Shown here piece after piece: positions 21,959 through 29,619 of a stretch of 64,000 nt of DNA. The first letter of the stretch is position 1. Each line of letters starts with the position of its first letter. The notes under the pieces are model-generated. The model was not told where the DNA came from. It saw only the letters and a list, made by a program, of their open reading frames with translations, and did no database searches. Both the position numbers and the translations under genes were made by a program. Source of the stretch: Acidihalobacter yilgarnensis (GTDB lineage: Bacteria > Pseudomonadota > Gammaproteobacteria > DSM-5130 > Acidihalobacteraceae); assembly GCF_001753245.1 (NCBI RefSeq), contig NZ_CP017415.1, positions 2,570,501-2,634,500 on the forward strand. Reading direction: 5' to 3'.

Positions 21959-23425
21959 CTACGATTTACTTGTCGCGCGCGCTGTTTTAATCCGCAGTGC
22001 AGTGAGCACACGGTCACGTAGCGCCAAGGGCGACACATACCATGATGCAATCAGGGACACGGCCAGTGCCAGCAACCCTACGATCAGCTTCGGTATCAGG
22101 CCGATCGGCGCCAACGCGGACCACACGGCCATCATGATCGCTGGGAAATTAGGCAGAATCGCCTTCCAGTAAAGACCCAGCGTACGCGTCGCAACAAAAC
22201 AAAATATCGCGTCCGCTGTGCTTCTGACGACCCAGGCGATGCCAGCCCCGACGATCCCCCATTGTCCCACCAAGACCCATAACAGCGCCAGGAACGGCAG
22301 CAGTTCAGCCACGTAAAATTTGGCCATCAGGTCCGGCCGTCCTTGTGCTGGCATGTAGACATTGGGCACGTAGGCCGGGCCATTGATCCAGATGCCAACC
22401 AATAGCACAATGGCAATTGGCACCATCTTGACCGCCATCTCATTCCCTAGCCATAACTGGAAAAAAGGCTGCGTCAGCACAACTCCAAGCACGACGACCG
22501 GCGTCTGGAGCGCCACCAACCCAAGTATGCTCTGATGCATGAGTCGTTCTGCGCTCTCACCCCTGAGCTGAGAGAATTTCGGAAATAATGTGGTCGCAAG
22601 ACTCAGGGGAATGTATGTCACTCGCTGGGTCAATGAAAATGGAACCGTATACGCCGTCACTGCCGCTGCACCCAACTGGACTCCAATCACCATGCGATCA
22701 ACAATGGTCAACAGTGGGATCAGCATACCGGACAGACTAATCCAACCACCGAATCGCAACAAGGACGCGATTTCGCCTCGCTGCATTCGCGGTGCTCCGA
22801 ATATCGGCAATGCTCGCACGACCGCCCAGTAGATGAAGACCAGACCCGTCAGCCGCCCGAACAAGGCAGATGACACAAGCGCAGACATACTGGCATGACC
22901 CATGGCGACCCAAATCAATGGGAATACCTGCAGAGCGATCGAACCAATGGCTTGGCCTGCGTTCAATGCAATGAAGGCTTGTTTCGCCTGCAGCGTGCCG
23001 GTGAGCACTGACAGGGTGGAGACCAGTGGCACTGTCATGGCCAACCAAGGGATAGAATCCACCACCTGGGTATGATATTCAGGGGGTATACGGAACACCC
23101 CAGCAAAAAGCCAGTGACCGAGCGCATAAAGGACGAGACCGCCGATCAGGCCAACGCTCAAGCCGAAAGTCAACGCGGTCCAGAAAGTACGATTGTTCTC
23201 GACCACGTCCTCCTGCCCCGCCACACGCTGCGCCACTGCGCGCCCTAGGCCAAAGTCGAAAGCGCCGAAGTAACCCAGCATGGTGAACGCGAGGAGCAGC
23301 ACACCATACTTCACTTCGCCGACCCAGTGCAGATACAACGGCACCGTAGCCAACGCCACGAGCGTCGGGACAACCTGACCGATCAGATTGATCACCGTCG
23401 ACCGGATAACACCACGACTACTCAT
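21959..23425 (-). CDS. Wzx-type polysaccharide flippase
   Basis: A 488-residue integral membrane protein of the MATE/MOP flippase superfamily, with 12 or more hydrophobic segments. It opens with VINLIGQVVPTLVALATVPLYL, the usual first helix of oligosaccharide flippases, and GYFGAFDFGLGRAVAQ follows in the second. Wzx proteins move single undecaprenyl-linked repeat units across the inner membrane. Its presence beside a complete ABC exporter is notable because the two routes are normally alternatives. Substrate unknown. Confidence 0.88.
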   Translation of the reverse strand: MSSRGVIRSTVINLIGQVVPTLVALATVPLYLHWVGEVKYGVLLLAFTMLGYFGAFDFGLGRAVAQRVAGQEDVVENNRTFWTALTFGLSVGLIGGLVLYALGHWLFAGVFRIPPEYHTQVVDSIPWLAMTVPLVSTLSVLTGTLQAKQAFIALNAGQAIGSIALQVFPLIWVAMGHASMSALVSSALFGRLTGLVFIYWAVVRALPIFGAPRMQRGEIASLLRFGGWISLSGMLIPLLTIVDRMVIGVQLGAAAVTAYTVPFSLTQRVTYIPLSLATTLFPKFSQLRGESAERLMHQSILGLVALQTPVVVLGVVLTQPFFQLWLGNEMAVKMVPIAIVLLVGIWINGPAYVPNVYMPAQGRPDLMAKFYVAELLPFLALLWVLVGQWGIVGAGIAWVVRSTADAIFCFVATRTLGLYWKAILPNFPAIMMAVWSALAPIGLIPKLIVGLLALAVSLIASWYVSPLALRDRVLTALRIKTARATSKS

Positions 23426-23655
23426 GCTGTTTCACCCGCTACAGACATCGGCCACACGGCCCAGCCGGTTGGGATGCCATCAGGGTGGCTGGATTCACTG
23501 GATGCCTTCATCCCACCACTCGATGAATCTAGCGAAATGAGTTCCCTTTAACACCACCGGTAACGGCGGACGATAACCGAAAACACTCCCGCCAAGCCAA
23601 GGCTCGTTGAATTCTGGCCGGAGTCCAGCTTGTAATCACTCACACGAGTTCGGTC

Positions 23656-24738
23656 TTAATTCGAACCGCCATACTGCCGCCCCACCCACTCGCGATATTC
23701 TCCGCTGAGGATGGGTTGCCACCAAGAGGCGCTGGCCAAATACCAATCGACCGTCTCGCGCAATCCGGCCTCGAAGCTGCGTGTCGGCGCGTAACCCAGT
23801 TCACCTTCCAGCTTTCGCGCATCAATGGCATAGCGGCGGTCATGGCCGGGCCTATCCTTGACGAACGTGATCTGCCGCGCGTGTGGCGCGGCTGTGGGGC
23901 GCAGTTCGTCCATGAGCGTACACAGGGCCTCGACGACCTCCAGATTGCTGCGCTCGCTGTTACCGCCGATGTTATAGGTTTCACCCGCGCGACCACCCGC
24001 GAGGATCAGCTCGATGCCCCGGCAGTGATCCTCGACGTGCAACCAATCGCGGATGTTCTTGCCATCGCCGTAGATCGGCAGCGGCTTGCCTTCCAACAGA
24101 TTGAGGATGCACAGCGGGATGAGCTTCTCCGGGAACTGGTAGGGGCCGTAGTTGTTGGAGCAGTTGCTGATCGTGGTGTCGAGCCCGTAGGTGTGATGAT
24201 AGGCGCGCACCAAATGGTCCGAGGCCGCCTTGCTGGCCGAATACGGCGAGTTCGGTGCATACGGCGTGGTTTCGGTGAAGGCGGGATCATTCGCACCGAG
24301 CGTGCCGTAGACCTCGTCGGTGGAGACATGATGGAAGCGGTGTTGTGGCAGGGGCGCCTCATTGTCCGGTAGCCAGACGGCGCGGGCGGCCTTGAGCAGG
24401 CTGTGGGTGCCGACGACGTTGGTATCGACAAACGCATCGGGCCCCGTGATCGATCGGTCCACATGGCTCTCGGCGGCGAAATGCACCAGGGTGTCGATCC
24501 CTTCTTCCCGCAACAGCTTCTCCACCAGAGCCTGATCGCGGATGTCACCCTGAACGAAGCGAAACTCGGGGCGATCCTCAGCCGCGTCAAGACTCGCACG
24601 GTTGCCCGCGTAGGTCAGTGCGTCGAGCACCACCAAGCGTCCACCCGGATGTCGGGACAGCCAGTAATGTACGAAGTTGGCGCCGATGAAGCCGGCGCCG
24701 CCGGTCACCAGCAGGCGTTTTTCATTCAATTCGATCAT
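23656..24738 (-). CDS. rmlB: dTDP-glucose 4,6-dehydratase
   Basis: Second enzyme of dTDP-L-rhamnose synthesis, 360 residues, making dTDP-4-keto-6-deoxyglucose. It shows the NAD motif LVTGGAGFIGANFVHY, HHVSTDEVYG with the catalytic T/D/E triad region, the YxxxK pair in SPYSASKAASDH, and SNCSNNYGPYQFPEK, all diagnostic for RmlB. The ATG at 24738 gives the normal N-terminus; a 10-residue extension upstream is unneeded. It is separated from rmlD by a toxin-antitoxin pair, an unusual break in the rml block. Confidence 0.96.
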   Translation of the reverse strand: MIELNEKRLLVTGGAGFIGANFVHYWLSRHPGGRLVVLDALTYAGNRASLDAAEDRPEFRFVQGDIRDQALVEKLLREEGIDTLVHFAAESHVDRSITGPDAFVDTNVVGTHSLLKAARAVWLPDNEAPLPQHRFHHVSTDEVYGTLGANDPAFTETTPYAPNSPYSASKAASDHLVRAYHHTYGLDTTISNCSNNYGPYQFPEKLIPLCILNLLEGKPLPIYGDGKNIRDWLHVEDHCRGIELILAGGRAGETYNIGGNSERSNLEVVEALCTLMDELRPTAAPHARQITFVKDRPGHDRRYAIDARKLEGELGYAPTRSFEAGLRETVDWYLASASWWQPILSGEYREWVGRQYGGSN

Positions 24739-24800
24739 TCTGGATTCCACTTGATTTGGGTACAGCACTCGATTCGTCCCATGGCATCCTGGCCAGCCAA

Positions 24801-25295
24801 CTACGCGTCAACGTGCAAATGCTCTGCCGCATATTGCCGAATCCGCAGCCAATCGTCGTGCATGACGTACGTGAATCGGCAAGCCCGGCCCAGCGCTTGG
24901 GCCAGATCGGCGGGATGCTCGATGTATTCGTGGACGAGACGGTTGCGCAAGCGCCGCATCTCGATCCAATCGTCGGCCGACTCGACCAAGCCCAGCCGCT
25001 CCATCCTGCCAAGGTTGTCGATCGCCGCCAGCACGCCCTCCCCGGCTACGCGCAGCAGCGTCGGAATCAGCTTGTCCACGACTGTATCCTGCATGCGTGC
25101 GAACTTGGCGCCGAAGGATTCGAGACGGTCGATCCCGCTAGTGTCGGCCAGCAGCGCTTCGGCGCGAGCCACGCTGACGACGCAATCATCATCCAGCAAG
25201 CGCTGCCGGACGGCGAGTAGATGCTCATCCTCCCGCGCGACGAGTGCGAGCAGGCGGCTCAAACGCTCTGCCTCTTCACGTAACGGCCCGCTCAC
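24801..25295 (-). CDS. hepT: HEPN-domain toxin (HepT-like)
   Basis: A 164-residue all-helical protein with the HEPN RNase signature RNRLVHEY (R-x4-H, residues about 117-124). In MntA/HepT modules the HEPN protein is the toxin, and the nucleotidyltransferase partner neutralises it by transferring AMP to a tyrosine near the motif. The protein is longer than many HepT proteins. Its start overlaps the partner's stop by four bases (ATGA). The pair sits inside the rml operon on the same strand. Confidence 0.82.
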   Translation of the reverse strand: MSGPLREEAERLSRLLALVAREDEHLLAVRQRLLDDDCVVSVARAEALLADTSGIDRLESFGAKFARMQDTVVDKLIPTLLRVAGEGVLAAIDNLGRMERLGLVESADDWIEMRRLRNRLVHEYIEHPADLAQALGRACRFTYVMHDDWLRIRQYAAEHLHVDA

Positions 25296-25591
25296 AGAAC
25301 AACCCCCGTGCGCATGGCCTGCAAATCGATGGGCCGCGGGGCGCTACCGCGCGGATGCACGACGATGTCGATCCGCCGGTCGCCCAGCCGACGGATCAGG
25401 CGGGCGTAGAGCTTGAGTTCGCGATCGAGCAGTGCTGCAGCATCACCTTCGGCCTCAATGTGCAGGTCGATGTCGCCGCCGCGCGCACTATCGTCCGTGC
25501 GCGAGCCGAACAAGCGCACGGTGACGTCCGGCCCGAAGGTACGGGCTGTTTCGGTCACGATGGTCTGTCGCTGGGTATCCGTTAATCGCAT
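25292..25591 (-). CDS. mntA: minimal nucleotidyltransferase antitoxin (MntA-like)
   Basis: A 99-residue protein of the DNA polymerase-beta nucleotidyltransferase superfamily. The signature RLFGSR followed by GGDIDLHIE gives the G-S-x9-D-x-D metal-binding pattern, and RRIDIVVHP supplies a further acidic position. Such small enzymes pair with HEPN toxins as AMP-transferring antitoxins. I chose ATG 25591 (MRLTDTQRQ); the long upstream extension overlaps the rmlD end and is low complexity. It precedes hepT with a 4-bp overlap. Confidence 0.85.
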   Translation of the reverse strand: MRLTDTQRQTIVTETARTFGPDVTVRLFGSRTDDSARGGDIDLHIEAEGDAAALLDRELKLYARLIRRLGDRRIDIVVHPRGSAPRPIDLQAMRTGVVL

Positions 25592-25731
25592 GGTCTGGGC
25601 AGAGGCCGTCAATACCGGCATTCTAGCGGTAAACGTGCGACGGTGCGGTTTGCAGGAACGGTCATTTCCCGCACCTACCGCGTCGCGCCATAAGTGAGCT
25701 GGCTGTCCTGCACGCGCGAGCAGGACAGCGC

Positions 25732-26610
25732 TCACTCGGCCGCCCTCGCAGCCGCCGTTTCCCTCAAGACCTCGTGCAAGGCCTCGCGCCAATGAGGTGC
25801 CGCGCCGCCCAGTGCCGTCCAGGTCTCGTGCTTGTCGAGGACACTGTACGGCGGTCGCTGTGCGGGGGTGGGATATTCAGCGGTGGTGATCGGGCGAATG
25901 GGGATTGTGCGGTCGAGCAGCCCCAGCGCGAATGCCTCATCGCGAATCGCGAGCGCAAAGTCGTACCAGGAAGCGACGCCAGCATCAGTCCAGTGATGCG
26001 TGCCGCCGAGACCGACGCCGATCATGGACCAAATGGCCACGGCCAGCCCGCTCGCGCAGGTGGGGGTGCCGACCTGATCATCCACTACGCCGAGCTGGTC
26101 GCGCTCGCGCATCAGTCGCAGCATCGTGCGCACGAAGTTGTTTCCCAGTGGCGCATACACCCAGGCGGTGCGCACGATCAGTGCGTCCGCACCCAGCCGC
26201 TCACGCACAGCGACCTCGCCTGCCAGCTTGCTCGCACCATAAACACCGAGCGGCGCGGTGGCGTCATCCGGGCGGTAGGGTCGGCTGCATTGGCCGTCGA
26301 AGACAAAGTCGGTGGAAACCTGGACGAGGCGCACGCCCTGCGCTTGCGCGGCAGTGGCGAGGTGACGGGGACCGTCGGCGTTGATGGCAAAGGCTAGGTC
26401 CGGCTCCGCCTCGGCGCGATCCACTGCGGTATAGGCCGCCGCGTTGATGATCCAGTCCGGCGCCGTCTCGCGTGCCGTCTCGCGTACGGCCGTGGCGTCG
26501 GTGATGTCCAGCTCGGCACGCGTTAGCGCGGTCACCTCGATGTCTGGCGGCACACTCGCACGCAGCGCCCGGCCGAGCTGACCGTCGGCGCCTGCGATGA
26601 GCACCTTCAC
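25732..26610 (-). CDS. rmlD: dTDP-4-dehydrorhamnose reductase
   Basis: Last enzyme of dTDP-L-rhamnose synthesis, 292 residues, reducing dTDP-4-keto-rhamnose with NAD(P)H. The N-terminus MKVLIAGADGQLGRAL carries the Rossmann motif; VSTDFVFDG and the catalytic GVYGASKLAGE follow, as in RmlD. It overlaps rmlC by four bases. The downstream gene is the MntA/HepT pair, 140 bp away, rather than rmlB. Normal length and complete motifs. Confidence 0.95.
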   Translation of the reverse strand: MKVLIAGADGQLGRALRASVPPDIEVTALTRAELDITDATAVRETARETAPDWIINAAAYTAVDRAEAEPDLAFAINADGPRHLATAAQAQGVRLVQVSTDFVFDGQCSRPYRPDDATAPLGVYGASKLAGEVAVRERLGADALIVRTAWVYAPLGNNFVRTMLRLMRERDQLGVVDDQVGTPTCASGLAVAIWSMIGVGLGGTHHWTDAGVASWYDFALAIRDEAFALGLLDRTIPIRPITTAEYPTPAQRPPYSVLDKHETWTALGGAAPHWREALHEVLRETAAARAAE

Positions 26611-27155
26611 GGATAGACCTCCGCCTCACGCAGCCGCGCACCCTCGGCGTCCTTGGCGGACACCAGCGGCGTTGCATGGGTCGGAATGAACCAGTCGATG
26701 CCTAGATCAGGGTCGTTCCAGCGGATGCAGCGCTCAAGTTCTGGGGCATAGAATTCGGTGCATTTGTAGACGAAATCTGCCTTTTCGCTGAGCACGTAGA
26801 ATCCATGGCCGAAACCGGGCGGCACCCACAACATGCGCTGGTTCTCGTCGCTCAGCTCGATACCGAACCATTGCCCGAAGCGGGGCGAGGAACGTCGCAG
26901 GTCGACGGCCACGTCGAACACGCGTCCGGTGACGACGCGTACCAGCTTGCCCTGCGGCCGCTCGAGCTGATAATGCAGGCCGCGCAGGATGCCTTGACGC
27001 GAGCGGCTGTGGTTGTCCTGCACGAATTCGGCATCGATGCCGCCCTCACGGAACTTGGACGCGTGCCAGGTTTCCAGAAAAAAACCGCGGGCATCGCCGA
27101 AGACATCCGGTTCGACGACCACGACCTCGGGTAGCACAGTCGGGAGGAAGCGCAT
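26607..27155 (-). CDS. rmlC: dTDP-4-dehydrorhamnose 3,5-epimerase
   Basis: Cupin-fold epimerase, 182 residues, acting between RmlB and RmlD. Diagnostic segments are VVEPDVFGDARGFFLETW, ILRGLHYQLE with the catalytic histidine, and WVPPGFGHGFYVLSE. It overlaps rmlD by four bases and touches rmlA by one base, so the three genes form a tightly coupled rmlA-C-D block. Confidence 0.96.
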   Translation of the reverse strand: MRFLPTVLPEVVVVEPDVFGDARGFFLETWHASKFREGGIDAEFVQDNHSRSRQGILRGLHYQLERPQGKLVRVVTGRVFDVAVDLRRSSPRFGQWFGIELSDENQRMLWVPPGFGHGFYVLSEKADFVYKCTEFYAPELERCIRWNDPDLGIDWFIPTHATPLVSAKDAEGARLREAEVYP

Positions 27156-28024
27156 CAGGCGGTCTCAATCAGGCGTTGCAGATAGGCGCCATAACCGTTC
27201 TTACGCAACGGCTCGGCCAGGCGAGCGAGCTGTTCGGCATCGATATAACCCAATCGCCAAGCGATCTCCTCCGGGCAGGCAATTTTGAGCCCCTGCCGTT
27301 TTTCGACCACCTCGATAAAATTGGCCGCCTCCAGCAGCGACTCGTGCGTGCCGGTATCCAGCCAGGCGGTCCCGCGCCCAAGCGGCGTGACGGTCAGCCC
27401 GCCTTCAGCCAGATAGTGGCGATTGATGTCGGTGATCTCCAGCTCTCCGCGCGCGGAGGGACGGATACCCTGGGCAATCTCGACCACCCGTGCATCGTAG
27501 AAATACAGCCCGGTAACCGCATAGCTAGAGCGTGGCGCGACGGGCTTTTCCTCGATATCAAGCGCCTTGCCATCGCCGTCGAAGCTGACCACGCCATAAC
27601 GCTCGGGGTCGTTGACGTGATAGGCGAACACATGCCCGCCACGCTCCAGGCGCGCGGCATCCTGTAGCTGACGGCCGAGACCGGGGCCGAAGAACAGATT
27701 GTCGCCGAGGATCAGGGCGACCGGAGCGCCATCGATGAAGGTCTCACCGATGAGGAAGGCCTGCGCGAGTCCGTCCGGCGAGGGCTGTTCGGCATAATTC
27801 AGCGACAACCCCCACTGCGAACCGTCGCCCAGCAGGGTTTGAAAGCGCGGCAGGTCGGCCGGCGTGGAGATGATCAGGATCTCGCGTATCCCCGCCAGCA
27901 TCAGCGTCGACAGGGGGTAGTAGATCATCGGCTTGTCGTAGACCGGCAGCAGCTGCTTGCACACCGCATGCGTCAGCGGGTAAAGCCGCGTGCCGGAACC
28001 GCCGGCGAGGATGATGCCCTTCAT
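27155..28024 (-). CDS. rmlA: glucose-1-phosphate thymidylyltransferase
   Basis: First enzyme of dTDP-L-rhamnose synthesis, 289 residues, making dTDP-glucose from dTTP and glucose-1-phosphate. The nucleotide-binding N-terminus is [38 protein letters not shown] and [12 protein letters not shown] are RmlA hallmarks. It is the most upstream rml gene on the minus strand, so a promoter should lie in the 113 bp before it, although I could not define one. Length is standard. Confidence 0.96.
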   Translation of the reverse strand: MKGIILAGGSGTRLYPLTHAVCKQLLPVYDKPMIYYPLSTLMLAGIREILIISTPADLPRFQTLLGDGSQWGLSLNYAEQPSPDGLAQAFLIGETFIDGAPVALILGDNLFFGPGLGRQLQDAARLERGGHVFAYHVNDPERYGVVSFDGDGKALDIEEKPVAPRSSYAVTGLYFYDARVVEIAQGIRPSARGELEITDINRHYLAEGGLTVTPLGRGTAWLDTGTHESLLEAANFIEVVEKRQGLKIACPEEIAWRLGYIDAEQLARLAEPLRKNGYGAYLQRLIETA

Positions 28025-28137
28025 GTTGATCCATTTCCCCTGGCCAGTTTGCCCGCATCACCCCGAACCTGGGCCGGGTGAGCACGTTTTCTCAAAACGC
28101 GTGCAGTCTAGCAAACACACCGCGATGTGGGGTCAAC

Positions 28138-29040
28138 TTAGGTGCGTCCTTTCATCGCCAACCAGAAGCCGAACCTCCCCTTCATGGGTATTCGTTTCGC
28201 AACTTGTAGCGTGCGCGTGTCAATCACGACCAACTGATTGCCCCGGGTCGTGGCGGCGTATACGAAGCGACCATTATCGCTGGAACGCACGCCATGCGGC
28301 CCCGCGCCCACCTGAATGCGCCGGACAATCTTGAACGAGACCGTGCTGAGCGCATCCACGGTATTGCCACCAATGTCCGTGGTGAAGGCGAGCTTGCCAT
28401 CGGGCAGCATGTCCATGCCACCGTGGAAAAGACCGACGCGCGTGTAATGCTCCACTTGGTCCGTTTTCAGATTAATGACCGCGACGGTGCCATCCTGATG
28501 AGGTTTCGGATGGTTGCGCACCCAGAGCATCTGGCCGTTGGGGCTCACTGCAAGGTTGTGTGGCCCGTCCATGCGCTTCAAAGAGATGTCATGGAGCACC
28601 TTGTCCGAGCGCATATCGATGACCGCGGTCTCGTGGGCGCCTTGCACTGATACATAGGCGTAATGGCCTGAGCGGGAGAACACCACGTTATGCGGACTTT
28701 TCCCGACGGGGATGATATGCAGCACTTTAAAGTCATGTGTGTCGATCACATCGATGGCACCGCCGGACGTATCGACCGCGACTGCCACCTGCCCCGTGGG
28801 GCTGATGTTTACACCCTGAACAAGCTTGCCGATCTTCTTGAGCGTCGCCAGCTTGTGGCCATTGTGCGCATTGGCGAAATAGATCTGTCCGGTCTTGAAC
28901 CCGCTCAATATGAGTAAATTGCCCTTGGGGCCAATTTCGACGTAATGGCATTCGGGAAAACCATGCCATAGGATCTGTTGCGGGAACACCTCGACATCAT
29001 TGGTCTTCTGCAGGTCAACGTAGACAGTTTGCGGACACAA
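28138..29040 (-). CDS. YncE-like beta-propeller protein, probably 5'-truncated
   Basis: Predicted 300 residues of YVTN/YncE-type propeller repeats, each with a PxGxxxYV-like strand (SRSGHYAYVSV, SSDNGRFVYAA) and an IDVIDTHDFKVL-like strand. Known relatives are exported and usually carry a signal peptide. Here none is present: the frame opens with a TTG at 29040 and an in-frame TAA lies 15 bases before it. The end abuts the plus-strand defence unit that starts at 29074, so loss of the N-terminus by that insertion is likely. A weak AGGA precedes the TTG, so expression is not excluded. Confidence 0.6.
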   Translation of the reverse strand: MCPQTVYVDLQKTNDVEVFPQQILWHGFPECHYVEIGPKGNLLILSGFKTGQIYFANAHNGHKLATLKKIGKLVQGVNISPTGQVAVAVDTSGGAIDVIDTHDFKVLHIIPVGKSPHNVVFSRSGHYAYVSVQGAHETAVIDMRSDKVLHDISLKRMDGPHNLAVSPNGQMLWVRNHPKPHQDGTVAVINLKTDQVEHYTRVGLFHGGMDMLPDGKLAFTTDIGGNTVDALSTVSFKIVRRIQVGAGPHGVRSSDNGRFVYAATTRGNQLVVIDTRTLQVAKRIPMKGRFGFWLAMKGRT

Positions 29041-29073
29041 AAGAAATCCTGATTACCACAAGAAGCACCTGAG

Positions 29074-29619
29074 ATGGCAACAAAAAAGAACAACCCCAGC
29101 TGGAGCGACGTCAAAACCAAGCTGGCAGACTTCGACCGCGCCGGCTTGCTTGGCCTGGTGCAAGACCTCTACGCAGCCAGCAAGGACAACCAGGCCTTCT
29201 TGCACGCTCGCTTTGGGCTGGGCGACGATGTTCTGAAACCCTACAAGGCCACCATCGACAGCTGGCTGTGGCCCGATGTGTTCGAGAACCAGGACACCTC
29301 GGTCGCCAAGGCCAAGAAAGCGATTACGGACTACAAGAAAGCTGTAGGGCAAACCGACGGGCTGGCAGAACTGATGGTGTTCTATTGCGAGTGTGCTGCT
29401 GGTTTCAGCAACGATATTGGCCTGCAGGACGAAGGTTACTTTGATGCGCTGGTGCGAATGTTTGAGCAGGCATTGAAGACCATTGCGGCCCTGCCCAACA
29501 CGACGCGACCGGCCCTCTTGGAGCGCCTGGATGATGTTCGACGCATCAGCCACAACTTTGGTTATGGCGTGGGCGACGACATGGATGAATTGCTGGCTGA
29601 GCACGGGGTCGATGACTGA
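29074..29619 (+). CDS. unknown protein coupled to primase-helicase
   Basis: A 181-residue, charged, probably all-helical soluble protein without a family I recognise. It starts MATKKNNPSWSDVKTKLADF and ends ISHNFGYGVGDDMDELLAEH; a helix-rich middle has YCECAAGFSNDIG. No signal peptide or membrane helix is seen. Its 3' end overlaps the primase-helicase start by 8 bp, so the two are translated together. That coupling suggests a partner or adaptor role in the same conflict system. No function is claimed. Confidence 0.75.
   Translation: MATKKNNPSWSDVKTKLADFDRAGLLGLVQDLYAASKDNQAFLHARFGLGDDVLKPYKATIDSWLWPDVFENQDTSVAKAKKAITDYKKAVGQTDGLAELMVFYCECAAGFSNDIGLQDEGYFDALVRMFEQALKTIAALPNTTRPALLERLDDVRRISHNFGYGVGDDMDELLAEHGVDD

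Noticed and set aside
28082-28104. Hairpin upstream of rmlA as a terminator
   Set aside because: The stem has a bulge and no T tract on either strand, so I could not support a terminator.
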